From contig CAYSUS010000031.1 in assembly GCA_964434165.1 (NCBI GenBank), positions 1-64,000 on the forward strand: DNA of 64,000 nt, read 5' to 3'. Source of the DNA: CAYSUS01 sp964434165. Lineage in GTDB: Bacteria > Planctomycetota > Planctomycetia > Pirellulales > Thermoguttaceae. The position numbers and the translations under genes are program-made. This document shows, in pieces, positions 51,453 through 60,491 of the stretch (position 1 is its first letter; the number at the start of each line of letters is the position of its first letter). The notes below the pieces were generated by a model that was given only the letters and a program-made list of their open reading frames with translations, had not been told where the DNA came from and ran no database searches.

Positions 51453-54400
51453 TTACCGCTCCGCCGCAGCCGGCTCTGAGGGGGGGTGCTCGCGGTGGCG
51501 ATGCGATGGCGGGGCCGGGATGCCGGTGAGCGTCTCGCCCAGCACGACCGTGTCCGGGGCGGCCACCTCTGCGGTGGCGGGCCGGGCTGGGGGCTGCGGG
51601 GCCAGCGGAGTCGCTTCCTTGCGACGGAAGAACAGCCGCGTGACGAAGGCCCCGGCATCGTCCAGCAGGCTGTACACGACGGGCACGACAATCAGCGTGA
51701 GCACGGTCGAGGTGGTCATGCCGCCGACGATCGTGGTCCCCAGCGGCGCTCGGGTGGCGGCCCCCTCGCCCAGCCCGATCGCCACGGGGATCATCCCCGT
51801 GATCGTGGTCATGGCCGTCATCAGGATCGGGCGGAGCCGCGTGGGGCCGGCCTTGAGAATCGCCGCGCTCTTGTCCAGGCCCTGGCTGCGGAGCAGGTTC
51901 GTGTAATCGATCAGGAGGATCGCGTTCTTGGTGACCAGGCCGGCGAGCATGATCATGCCGATCATCGAGAAGATGTTCAGCGTCCGCCCCGTCAGGGCGA
52001 GAAGCCCCAGCGCGCCGACGATCGACAGCGGGAGCGAGAGCATCACGGTGAACGGGTGGATCAGGCTCTCGAACTGCGCGGCCAGCACCATGTAGATCAG
52101 CACCACGGCGAGCATCAGGCTGAAGTTGATGTTGTCGAACGACTCGTCCATCATCTCGCCTTCGCCGACGAACTTGCTGTCCACGCCGTCCGGCAGGCCG
52201 ATCTGGGTCTCCATCTGGGCCACCTTGTCCAGGGCCGTGGCCAGGGGCATGGGCTCCTCGCCCGGCGCGGCCCCCTGGAGATTGGCCAGCACGACGATCT
52301 GCCGCGCGCGGTCCTGGCGGTCGATCTGCACCGGGCCGGTCCCTTCCTCGACGCGGACCACGCTGCGCAGCGGAATGAGCTGGCCGCGGTCGTTGCGCAC
52401 GGGCACGTCGAGGATCGTCTCGGGCCGGTTGCGGTCGGCCTCGGCCAGGCGCACGCGCACGTCGAACGTCTCGCCGGCCTCCTCGAAGGTGCTCACCTTA
52501 CGGCCGCCGATCAGCGTGTACACGGCCGAGCCGATGTCGCTGACCGACAGGGCCAGATCCTTGGCCTTGTCGCGGTCGATGATCACGCGGACTTCGGGCT
52601 TGGTCGGGTCGTAGGTGCTGTTGACGTCCACCAGGCCCGGCAGCTCCTGCATCTTCTCCCGCATCTCGCCGGAGACCTCGACCAGCTTGTCCATGTCGCC
52701 GCCGCGGATGGCGTACTGCACCGGGGCGTGGCGGAAGCCGCCGCCGCCCACCCGCGGCACGATCTCCACGCTGAGCTTCAAATGTCCCAGGTCGGAGAGC
52801 TGGTGCCGGGCCATGGTCATGATCTGCTTCTGGCTCAGCGACCGCTCGGCCAGGGGCACGAGCTTCACCAGCACGGTGGCCACGTTGACGCGCTCCTCCA
52901 CGCCCGCGCCTACCGTGGTGAACACGTCGGTCACGCACGGCAGCCCCCCCAGCCGGTGCTCGATTTCCTCGAGGATCCGGCTGGTGGCGTGGATCGACGT
53001 GCCCACGGGCGTCTGCACCTGGACGTTGAACTGGCTTTCGTCCTCCTCGGGCAGGAACTCCTTGCCGATGAAAGGCGTGATGGCCAGGCTGCTTAGGAAC
53101 ACGCCGAACGCGCCGAGGACGACCAGCACTCGATGCCGCAGCGCCGTCGCCAGCGCCCAGCGGTAGAACCGCTCGACGGCCTGGAACGCGCGCTCCAGGG
53201 CGTTGAACACCCGGCCGTGCTTCTGCGTGCAGGTGAGGACCCGCGAGCAGAGCATGGGCGAGAGGGTGACGGCGAGGAACGTGGAGACGAACACCGTGAA
53301 GGCCACGGTCAGCCCGAACTCGAAGAAGAACCGGCCCACGATGCCTTCCATGAACGCGACGGGCACGAACACCGCGCCCACGGCCAGCGAGGTGGCCACG
53401 ACGGCGAAGCCGATCTCGCGGATGCCGGCGATGGCCGCCTGGATGCGCGGCATCCCCTCTTCCATGTGGCGGTAGGTGTTTTCGAGGACCACGATCGCGT
53501 CGTCCACCACCATGCCCACTGAGACGGTCAGGGCAAGCATGGTCATCATGTTCACGGTGAAGCCCATCGCGGCCATCAGCGTGAACGTGGAGATGATCGT
53601 CGTGGGGATGGTGATCGCGGCCACGAACGACGCCCGAAGCGAGCGCAGGAACAGCAGGATCACCACGGTGGCCAGCATGCCGCCGTTGATCAGCTCGCGG
53701 CGGGCCTCGCGCACGCTCTTCTCGACGAAGACCGAAAGGTCCTGGGCCATGGTCAGCTCGTAGCCCTGGGGCATGCGGGCTTCGATCCTCTCCAGCTCCT
53801 GCTTGACCTTGTCGGCCACGGCGACCATATTCTCGCCCGACTGGCGGCGGACCAGGAGCGAGACGGCCCGCTTGCCGTTGAGGCGCGAGAGACTGCGGAA
53901 GTCCTCCAGGCCGTCCTCGACCCAGGCCACGTCCCTAAGGCGGATCGCCGTTCCCGCGCGGTTGGCCACGATCAGCCCTTCGAACCGGTCGACCGTGGGC
54001 ACCTTGCCCTTGGTCTTGACGATCATCTCGCGGGTGGCGGTCTCGACACGGCCGCCGGGCGGCTCGAGGTTCTCGTTCTTCAACGCGTCGGTCACGTCCG
54101 TGGCGCTCAGCCCGTGCGACTCGAGGGCCTCCTGGCGGAGCCAGACGCGGACCTCGCGGTCGCGGTCGCCGACCAGGCGGACGTTGCCCACCCCGCTGAT
54201 GCCCTCGATCTGGGGCTTGATCACCTCGTCGGCGTAGCGGGTCAGGTCGCGGATCGGGGCCGTGCCGGAAAGCGCGATCGACAGGATCGGCGAGCTGTTC
54301 ACGTCGAACTTCTCGACGATCGGCGGGTCGATCTCCAGGGGCAGGTCGCCGCGCACGCCCGCCACCTTGTCGCGCACGTCCTGGCTGACGATGTCGACGT

Positions 54401-54698
54401 TCTCTTCCAGCTCGAACTCGATGAAGATCTGCGCCAGGCCCTCAAGGCTCTCCGACCGCATCGTCTTGATGCCGGCGATCGTGTTGACCGCCTCCTCGAT
54501 CTTGTCGGTGACCTCGGTCTCGACCGTCTCCGGGTCGGCGCCCGGATAGGGCACGGTGACCGTGACGATGGGGAACTCGACGTCCGGGAAGAGATCGACG
54601 CCGATGTTCCGGTACGCGGTGATGCCGAACACCACGAGGGCCACGGTCATCATGGCGGCGAGGACCGGTCGGGCGATGGAGGTTTCGGCGATCTTCAC
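51453..54698 (-). CDS. RND-family efflux pump, inner-membrane transporter (HAE1 type)
   Basis: 1081 residues. The N-terminus MKIAETSIARPVLAAMMTVALVVFGITAYRNIGVDLFPDVEFPIVTV is typical of hydrophobe/amphiphile RND pumps, and the 12 membrane helices and two large periplasmic loops are in place. The helix-4 motif VSVGMVVDDAIVVLENTYRHME carries the paired Asp of the proton relay. The C-terminus is extended by ~60 Pro/Ala-rich residues after the last helix. It extrudes drugs, bile-like compounds or solvents by proton exchange through a tripartite complex. Its start overlaps the adaptor stop by 4 bp; no TolC-type outer-membrane gene is in the window. Confidence 0.95.
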   Translation of the reverse strand: MKIAETSIARPVLAAMMTVALVVFGITAYRNIGVDLFPDVEFPIVTVTVPYPGADPETVETEVTDKIEEAVNTIAGIKTMRSESLEGLAQIFIEFELEENVDIVSQDVRDKVAGVRGDLPLEIDPPIVEKFDVNSSPILSIALSGTAPIRDLTRYADEVIKPQIEGISGVGNVRLVGDRDREVRVWLRQEALESHGLSATDVTDALKNENLEPPGGRVETATREMIVKTKGKVPTVDRFEGLIVANRAGTAIRLRDVAWVEDGLEDFRSLSRLNGKRAVSLLVRRQSGENMVAVADKVKQELERIEARMPQGYELTMAQDLSVFVEKSVREARRELINGGMLATVVILLFLRSLRASFVAAITIPTTIISTFTLMAAMGFTVNMMTMLALTVSVGMVVDDAIVVLENTYRHMEEGMPRIQAAIAGIREIGFAVVATSLAVGAVFVPVAFMEGIVGRFFFEFGLTVAFTVFVSTFLAVTLSPMLCSRVLTCTQKHGRVFNALERAFQAVERFYRWALATALRHRVLVVLGAFGVFLSSLAITPFIGKEFLPEEDESQFNVQVQTPVGTSIHATSRILEEIEHRLGGLPCVTDVFTTVGAGVEERVNVATVLVKLVPLAERSLSQKQIMTMARHQLSDLGHLKLSVEIVPRVGGGGFRHAPVQYAIRGGDMDKLVEVSGEMREKMQELPGLVDVNSTYDPTKPEVRVIIDRDKAKDLALSVSDIGSAVYTLIGGRKVSTFEEAGETFDVRVRLAEADRNRPETILDVPVRNDRGQLIPLRSVVRVEEGTGPVQIDRQDRARQIVVLANLQGAAPGEEPMPLATALDKVAQMETQIGLPDGVDSKFVGEGEMMDESFDNINFSLMLAVVLIYMVLAAQFESLIHPFTVMLSLPLSIVGALGLLALTGRTLNIFSMIGMIMLAGLVTKNAILLIDYTNLLRSQGLDKSAAILKAGPTRLRPILMTAMTTITGMIPVAIGLGEGAATRAPLGTTIVGGMTTSTVLTLIVVPVVYSLLDDAGAFVTRLFFRRKEATPLAPQPPARPATAEVAAPDTVVLGETLTGIPAPPSHRHREHPPSEPAAAER

Positions 54699-56134
54699 GA
54701 GCGGGCCTCCGTGGCGGCGACGTCCCGGTCCGCGGGAGCGCCTGCTTCGGCCGTCTGCGGGTCGGCCGCGGGCCCGGCCCGGCCCGGCCCGGCTTCCCTG
54801 GCCCGCACGGCCATGCCGTCAGCGAGCATGGGCGTGGCCTTGCCGAACGCCACGCGCTCGCCCGGCGAGAGCCCCTTGAGCACCTCGTACCAGTCCTTCG
54901 ACGGGTCTTCCTCGTCGCGGCTGGCGATGCCCAGCTTGACGCGGCGTTGCTTGACCCGATCTCCGTCGAGGACGAACACGGCGGGCTGGCCCTCGGCGAA
55001 GGTCACGGCCGAGGCGGGCACGGCCACGGCGTCGGGCGACGAGCCGATGCTCAGCTCCACCTCGGCGAACGTGCCCGACTTGAAGAGGCCCTCCTCGTTG
55101 TCGATCCCCACCCGGACGCGGAAAGTCCGGGTCTCCGGATCGACCTTCTCGTTCACCAGGCCGACGATTCCGGGCACGTAGTCCAGCTCACGGCCCTGCC
55201 GGTCGGTGACGCCCGGCACGCGGACCTTGGCCTCGTCTTCCACGCGGATGCGTCCCTGGTAGCGCTCGGGCACGGCCACCTGCGCGAAGAGGATGCTCGG
55301 GTCCACGATCTGGAGGATCGTCGTGCTGGGCGTGGCCGTGACGTGATCGCCCACTCCCACGTAGCGCTCGGCCACGACGGCGTCGTACGGCGCGCGGATC
55401 GTGCAGTCGTCCGCCTTCGCCCGGTACCGCTCTACCTCGGCCTCGGCCAGATCGACCTGTGCCTGGGCGATGGCCAACTCCTCCTTCATCGGGCCCGCCT
55501 CGGCCATGTCCCAGGCCGCCTCGGCCCGCTCCTTGGCCGACCGGGCGACCGAGCAGGCCAGGGCGACGCGGTCGTACTGCTCGTCGGAGATCGTCCGCTT
55601 GGCGAGCAGCGATTCGGCCCGGTCGAGGTCCGACTGGCATTTCTCCAGTTGCGCGGCGGCCTCTTCGAGCTGCGCCTTCAGTTGCCGCCGCTCCTCTTCG
55701 CGGCGCCAGGTCTTGAGCTTCTCCAGCTCGCTGCGGGCCAGCTCCAGCCTGGCCTGGGCGCCCTTGAGGGCCAGCTCGTACTCGGTCGGATCGATCCGCA
55801 CCAGCACGTCGCCTTGTTTGACGCGGTGGCCGATGTCGAGCATCACGCCCTGCTCGAATCGCTGGCCGTGGAGCTGGTAGGCGATCTTGTCGCCTTCGGG
55901 GATCTCGAGAACCACGCCGTCCACCTCGGCGGCGACGTTGGCGAAGCGATAGGGGATGAGGCTGCCGTTGAGCTCGATGGATTCGATGATGGGCTGCGTC
56001 CCGACGGCGACGACCTCCACGTCGATGGGGGGGGGCTTGAGCAGCGCCTGGTGCTCCTCGGCCCCGCGGCGCGAGCAGCCCGCGGCCAGCCCGGCGAGCA
56101 AGACGGAAACGAGCAACGTGCGGCGGACCATCAT
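54695..56134 (-). CDS. Efflux pump periplasmic adaptor (MFP/HlyD family), lipoprotein
   Basis: 479 residues. The signal peptide ends in a lipobox (LLAGLAAGC, Cys20), so it should be lipid-anchored. Lipoyl half-motifs (VAAEVDGVVLEIPEGD; CTIRAPYDAVVAERYVGVGDHV) flank a long coiled-coil hairpin (about 125-225, LARSELEKLKTWRREEERRQLKAQLEEAAAQLEK). Beta-barrel and membrane-proximal domains follow, then an Ala/Pro-rich tail. It links the RND pump to an outer-membrane channel. It lies 82 bp downstream of a TetR-type gene. Confidence 0.93.
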   Translation of the reverse strand: MMVRRTLLVSVLLAGLAAGCSRRGAEEHQALLKPPPIDVEVVAVGTQPIIESIELNGSLIPYRFANVAAEVDGVVLEIPEGDKIAYQLHGQRFEQGVMLDIGHRVKQGDVLVRIDPTEYELALKGAQARLELARSELEKLKTWRREEERRQLKAQLEEAAAQLEKCQSDLDRAESLLAKRTISDEQYDRVALACSVARSAKERAEAAWDMAEAGPMKEELAIAQAQVDLAEAEVERYRAKADDCTIRAPYDAVVAERYVGVGDHVTATPSTTILQIVDPSILFAQVAVPERYQGRIRVEDEAKVRVPGVTDRQGRELDYVPGIVGLVNEKVDPETRTFRVRVGIDNEEGLFKSGTFAEVELSIGSSPDAVAVPASAVTFAEGQPAVFVLDGDRVKQRRVKLGIASRDEEDPSKDWYEVLKGLSPGERVAFGKATPMLADGMAVRAREAGPGRAGPAADPQTAEAGAPADRDVAATEARS

Positions 56135-56216
56135 GGCGAGTCAGTTCCGGGAAGAGGAGGTGGGATTCGGCCGTGAGGCCGGTTTCTGCGGGGTCTCGAA
56201 GCGTTCTCGATGCGGC

Positions 56217-56849
56217 TCAACAGCGGATCCCGGTGAGGAAGTTGTCCACGGCGAACTCGGCCATGTCCGCAAGCGCGAACTCGTCGGAGTGGTAGCAGCC
56301 GAAGACCACCGTCCCGAACAGCACGCTGCCCAGAGAGTAGATCGTCTTGCGGACGTCGACCGGCCGGAACTGGCCGGCCTCGATGCCCTGGCGGAGGATC
56401 TCGCCGAAGTACGAGATCATCGCCTCGTGGTGCTGCTTGTGCGTGTCGGGCACGGTGCCGCGGAATTCCGCCCGGTCCTGAACGAAGACCTCGAGGTACT
56501 TCGGATGGAGTTCGAAAAACCCGGCGTACGCGAGGGCCGAAGCGCGAAGCTTCTCAACGGGCGTCTGCCGATCCTCCATCGCCTCGACCAGGAACACGCG
56601 CAGCTGCTCGAGGATCGAGAGGCTGGTGGCCCAGAACAGGTCCTCTTTGCTGCCGAAATAGCGATAAACCGTGCCCTTGCCCACCTGCGCGCGGTCGGCA
56701 ATGACCTGAACGTCCGCGTTGCGGAACCCCTGATCGGCGAACACCTCGGCGGCCTGCTGGAGGATCACCTCGCGCTTGGCGTCGCGGTCCAGTACGAACC
56801 TCCCGCCGGGGGTGTCCGCGGCGTTCGGGTTCTGCTGGGTCGTGTTCAT
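56217..56849 (-). CDS. TetR-family transcriptional regulator of the efflux operon
   Basis: 210 residues. GGGAG precedes the ATG at 56849. Residues ~22-70 are the TetR helix-turn-helix (AAEVFADQGFRNADVQVIADRAQVGKGTVYRYFGSKEDLFWA). The ligand-binding half is helical and diverse. As first gene of a co-oriented TetR-adaptor-pump unit, it most likely represses the operon and is released by pump substrates. A 15-bp perfect inverted repeat 25 bp upstream of the start is a candidate site. Confidence 0.92.
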   Translation of the reverse strand: MNTTQQNPNAADTPGGRFVLDRDAKREVILQQAAEVFADQGFRNADVQVIADRAQVGKGTVYRYFGSKEDLFWATSLSILEQLRVFLVEAMEDRQTPVEKLRASALAYAGFFELHPKYLEVFVQDRAEFRGTVPDTHKQHHEAMISYFGEILRQGIEAGQFRPVDVRKTIYSLGSVLFGTVVFGCYHSDEFALADMAEFAVDNFLTGIRC

Positions 56850-56873
56850 TCGATTCTCCCTCTTGGGAGTGGC

Positions 56874-56913
56874 GGACGGACGCGCCCGCCCGAGCGGACG
56901 GGCGCGTCCGTCC
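56874..56913. promoter_or_regulatory. 15-bp perfect inverted repeat before the TetR gene
   Basis: GGACGGACGCGCCCG (56874-56888) and its exact complement (56899-56913) flank 10 nt. It could be the TetR operator or, being very GC-rich, a terminator-like hairpin. Position before the regulator favours the former. Confidence 0.4.
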
Positions 56914-57071
56914 ATGTATTCTACCTCCCCATCGGCTGCCGATCAAACGCAATTCCATCAAAACCCATCGACTTCCGCTGGCTTGACCTCTCGGGACAAC
57001 TGCCGGGCATTTGTGGCGCGAATCGCAGGCCCACCCCCCCTTGTAGAGGAGATGCTCGCCGGCCCGCCTCC

Positions 57072-57077
57072 TATAAT
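57072..57077 (+). promoter_or_regulatory. Possible -10 box for hydE
   Basis: A perfect TATAAT occurs 65 bp before the hydE start in otherwise GC-rich DNA. No well-spaced -35 box was found. Confidence 0.3.
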
Positions 57078-57141
57078 TGATGGCTTGCTCCCCAGCACGC
57101 CCAACTAGGGCCGCAAGATCTGTCCTCCTGTCCAGCCCCCG

Positions 57142-58194
57142 ATGCAACTGGCAGAAATTACCGCCTGGCTCCGCGAAGAGGATCCGACGCGGCTCGCCGA
57201 GCTGTGGCGGCGGGCGGACGATGTGCGCCAGCAGCACGTCGGCGGCGAGGTCCACCTGCGCGGGCTGATCGAACTCTCCAACCATTGCGTGCGCCTCTGC
57301 GGCTACTGTGGGCTGCGCGCTCCGAATCGCGACCTCGTGCGGTATCGCATGACCGAGGACGAGGTGCTCGAGAGTGTGCAGCAGGCCGTGGGCTACGGCT
57401 ACGGCACCGTGGTCCTCCAGGCCGGTGAGGACCCCGGCCTCTCCGCCGACTGGGTCGCCGGCCTGGTGCGGAGGATCAAGCGCGAGAACCCGCTGGCCGT
57501 GACGTTGAGCCTGGGCGAGCGCGACGATGAGGAACTGGCCGCGTGGCGCACGGCCGGCGCCGACCGCTACCTGTTGCGATTCGAGACGTCCCGCCGGGAT
57601 TTGTACGAACGTCTCCACCCCGCCAGGCCCGGCGACGGTCGCGGCCGAAGGGCCATCCTGGACACGCTCCGCCGTCTCGGGTACGAGGTGGGAAGCGGCG
57701 TCATGATCGGTCTGCCCGGCCAGACGTACGAGGACCTCGCCCGGGACGTCCTCCTGTTCGGCGAGTTCGATCTGGATATGATCGGAGTAGGGCCGTACCT
57801 GCCCCACCCGCACACACCCCTGGCTGAGGAGGCCCTCGTTCCCCGTGCCGGAGGCAGCGATCAAGTTCCGGCCACGGAACTGATGACCTACAAGGTCGTC
57901 TCCCTGGCCCGGCTCGTTTGCCCTAGGGCGAACATCCCGGCCACCACGGCGCTGGCCACGCTCAACACGCAGTCCGGCCGTGAGCTGGGGCTGGTGCGCG
58001 GCGCCAACGTGGTGATGCCCAACCTCACGCCGCCGCAGTATCGCCGGCTGTACGAGATCTACCCGGACAAGGCGTGCGTGGCCGAGACGGGCGAGGCCTG
58101 CCACCACTGCCTCTCGTCGCGCCTGACGCATATCGGCCGCGCGCCGGGCATCGGCCGCGGCGATTCGCCGAACTACGCGGCGCGGAAGCGATAA
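57142..58194 (+). CDS. hydE: [FeFe]-hydrogenase H-cluster radical SAM maturase HydE
   Basis: 350 residues. The radical SAM cysteines are Cys49, Cys53 and Cys56 (CVRLCGYCGLR). Near the C-terminus, CVAETGEACHHC gives the CX7CX2C set of the accessory cluster known in HydE. GEDPGLSADW and VMIGLPGQTYEDLARD support the assignment over biotin synthase or PylB. HydE helps build the dithiomethylamine-bearing di-iron site. No ribosome binding site is obvious. HydG follows after 319 bp; HydF and the hydrogenase are not in the window. Confidence 0.93.
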   Translation: MQLAEITAWLREEDPTRLAELWRRADDVRQQHVGGEVHLRGLIELSNHCVRLCGYCGLRAPNRDLVRYRMTEDEVLESVQQAVGYGYGTVVLQAGEDPGLSADWVAGLVRRIKRENPLAVTLSLGERDDEELAAWRTAGADRYLLRFETSRRDLYERLHPARPGDGRGRRAILDTLRRLGYEVGSGVMIGLPGQTYEDLARDVLLFGEFDLDMIGVGPYLPHPHTPLAEEALVPRAGGSDQVPATELMTYKVVSLARLVCPRANIPATTALATLNTQSGRELGLVRGANVVMPNLTPPQYRRLYEIYPDKACVAETGEACHHCLSSRLTHIGRAPGIGRGDSPNYAARKR

Positions 58195-58513
58195 TGCAGC
58201 CCATTCAGGAAGACGGAACGCGGAGCACGAAGCTCGAAATACGAATATCGAGATCCGAAGCAAATCCAAAGCACGAAGTACGAATGCTCGAAACAGCACG
58301 TGCGGCGATGCGAACGGGGGTTGCGCTCCGGCGCGGCCCGCGCACGATGCTTTCGGGCCCTGAGGTTTCGGGCGTTTCCATATTCTGTCATTCGGATTTG
58401 TTTCGGATTTCGACATTCGACATTCGTATTTGGTGTCTTCTGCCTCGTCCCGCAAAGCCCGCAACCCCCAACTCGGCCGGTCCCGTCCGCTTTCCGCGAC
58501 CCGCAGTCTGCCC
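58195..58513. other. hydE-hydG gap filled by an inverted-repeat element
   Basis: 319 bp, of which about 200 are the AT-rich element at 58235-58436. The last ~75 bp before hydG show no recognisable promoter. Confidence 0.6.
58235..58436. repeat. AT-rich inverted-repeat element
   Basis: The left arm (58235-58298; AATACGAATATCGAGATCCG, GCAAATCCAAA) is related to the reverse complement of the right arm (58364-58436; AATACGAATGTCGAA, ATCCGAAACAAATCCGAAT) at about 70% by eye. A minus-strand read gives a TKYECRMSKSETNPND-like peptide that I recognise as a recurrent non-coding translation in several phyla, so it is probably a widespread intergenic repeat. Confidence 0.55.
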
Positions 58514-59935
58514 ATGTCATCGATCACCGACAGGAAGCTGAGTGATTCGGCCAGCGACTTCATCGACGAAGCCCGCTTCGGCGCCCTCTTGTGCCTGCAG
58601 CCCTCGCGCGAGCAGGTCCGCGACGCGATCTGCAAGGCGATGGCCAAGGAGCCGCTTTCGCTGGACGAGACGGCCGTGCTGCTGGCGGCCGACGACCCCG
58701 AGTCGGTCGAGGCGATCTTCTGCGCCGCGCGGCAGCTCAAGCGGGACGTGTACGGCAACCGGATCGTGCTGTTCGCCCCGCTCTATGTCGGCAACGAGTG
58801 CATCAACGACTGCATCTACTGCGCGTTCCGCCGGTCCAACCGCCTGGCCGTGCGGCGCACGCTCTCGGCCGAGGATCTCACGGCCCAGGTGGAATCGCTG
58901 CTGGAGAAGGGGCACAAGCGGCTGATCCTGGTCTTCGGCGAGCATCCCCATTACAGCCCGCAGTTCATCGCCGACTGCGTGCGCCATGTGTATTCGCTCC
59001 GCGTCGGTCAAGGCGAGATCCGCCGAGTGAACGTCAACGCGGCCCCGCTCGACCACGCGGGCTACAAGACGGTCAAGGCCGCGGGGATCGGCACGTACCA
59101 GATATTCCAGGAGACCTATCATCACGCCACGTACGGCCGCTGCCACGGGGAGAATACCCGCAAGGGCGATTACCTGTGGCGCCTGGACGGCGTGGCCCGG
59201 GCGATGGAGGCCGGCTGCGACGACGTGGGGATCGGGGCCTTGTTCGGGCTGTACGACTGGCGGTTCGAGGTCCTCGGCCTGGTGGCCCACGCCTTGCACA
59301 TGCAAAAGCACTATCATGTCGGGCCGCACACGATCAGCTTCCCGCGGCTGCGTCCGGCCCACGGCGTGGAGCTGGACGACAGGTGGCTGGTCTGTGACCA
59401 TGACTTCAAGCGGCTGGTGGCGATCCTGCGGCTTTCGGTGCCCTACACGGGGCTAATCCTCACCGCCCGGGAGCCGGCCGACCTGCGGCGCGAGGTGATG
59501 GCTTTCGGCGTGTCGCAGATCGACGCGGGGAGCCGGATCGAGCTGGGGGGCTACACCGAGGCCGGCGACGCCCAGGTCATGGAGCGCGAGCAGTTCCAGC
59601 TCGGCGACGTGCGATCGCTGGACGAGGTGATGCGCGAGCTGCTGGTGGACGGGTACGTGCCGAGCTTCTGCACCGCGTGCTACCGGCTGGGGCGCACGGG
59701 CGAGCACTTCATGGAGTTCGCCATCCCCGGGTTCATTCAGAGAATGTGCACGCCCAACGCCCTCTCCACGCTCACGGAGTACCTGGTGGACTACGCCTCG
59801 CCCGAGACGCGCGAGGCGGGCATGAAGCGGATCGCCGAGGAGATCGGGCGGATCCCCGAGGGCCCGCGCAAGACGGAACTCCTCGACCGGCTCCGCCGCA
59901 TCCGCGAGACGGACGACCGGGATCTGTACTTCTAA
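58514..59935 (+). CDS. hydG: [FeFe]-hydrogenase maturase HydG (tyrosine lyase)
   Basis: 473 residues from the ATG at 58514, the family's normal length. Radical SAM cysteines Cys96, Cys100 and Cys103 (CINDCIYCAF). The C-terminal cluster motif is CX2CX22C (FCTACYRLGRTGEHFMEF...RMC), the binding place of the dangler-iron cluster that makes Fe(CO)2(CN) units. HydG splits tyrosine to CO and cyanide. ThiH lacks the C-terminal motif and is excluded. Together with HydE it implies an [FeFe]-hydrogenase elsewhere in the genome. Confidence 0.96.
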   Translation: MSSITDRKLSDSASDFIDEARFGALLCLQPSREQVRDAICKAMAKEPLSLDETAVLLAADDPESVEAIFCAARQLKRDVYGNRIVLFAPLYVGNECINDCIYCAFRRSNRLAVRRTLSAEDLTAQVESLLEKGHKRLILVFGEHPHYSPQFIADCVRHVYSLRVGQGEIRRVNVNAAPLDHAGYKTVKAAGIGTYQIFQETYHHATYGRCHGENTRKGDYLWRLDGVARAMEAGCDDVGIGALFGLYDWRFEVLGLVAHALHMQKHYHVGPHTISFPRLRPAHGVELDDRWLVCDHDFKRLVAILRLSVPYTGLILTAREPADLRREVMAFGVSQIDAGSRIELGGYTEAGDAQVMEREQFQLGDVRSLDEVMRELLVDGYVPSFCTACYRLGRTGEHFMEFAIPGFIQRMCTPNALSTLTEYLVDYASPETREAGMKRIAEEIGRIPEGPRKTELLDRLRRIRETDDRDLYF

Positions 59936-60491
59936 GTCGCGTCGCGCGATTCCGGCAAGAGGGGTGGGGAGCCCTGTGTGCGAAGCATCCCTCAGCTCGG
60001 GATGGCGCGCCGCCCGGCCATCCGCGCGTCGCAGCGCGATCTTCAACTCGTTCGCCGAACCCCCGTGGGCGCGCAAAAAAAGCTCCCGGAAAGGCCGCGT
60101 CCCAGGGGGGCAAAGGACACTGTTCTTTTCCGGGAGCGATTGGACGAAACGGGCAACCGGGGCGGCGACGCGAGAAGAGGGGCGTCCTGGCCGATTGCGT
60201 CGGGGTTGGCTGTAAGCGAAGCGCACCGCCACTGCATCCGTGCGTGGCGGTCGAACGCTTCGTGGTCCGCAGGAGCCTCGGTCGCCCAAAGCCCCCAGAT
60301 GCAGACCCGTCCACGTGGATCGTGCGTACGCATGGCGACCCCGCCCGAGCTCAAAGCGGCGGTCATTTTCGTGCGTGTGGGCGGGAGTGTAGGAGCTATC
60401 CGATTTCGGGTCAAGGGCGAATTCTCCGCCCGTCATCCCCGACGTACCCGCCGCAAGGGAGAGAAGGCCCCGCGGGCCGCTTGCCGGCCTC
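59936..60491. other. Intergenic region between hydG and the DUF3299 gene
   Basis: 556 bp between convergent genes. It holds a short stretch (59950-59995) resembling the core of repeat family 2 (GTGCGAAGCATCCCT) and the minus-strand terminator at 60075-60137. No gene was recognised. Confidence 0.5.
60075..60137 (-). terminator. Intrinsic terminator on the minus strand
   Basis: GCTCCCGGAAA and TTTCCGGGAGC form a perfect 11-bp stem around a ~34-nt loop. Read on the minus strand the stem is followed by seven T residues. It lies 355 bp beyond the stop of the DUF3299 gene and would end the smpB-side ABC transporter transcript. Confidence 0.6.

Noticed and set aside
59453..60436. 327-codon minus-strand frame across the hydG end and the following gap
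   Set aside because: Half of it is antisense to hydG, and the rest covers the terminator and repeat-like sequence; no motif.
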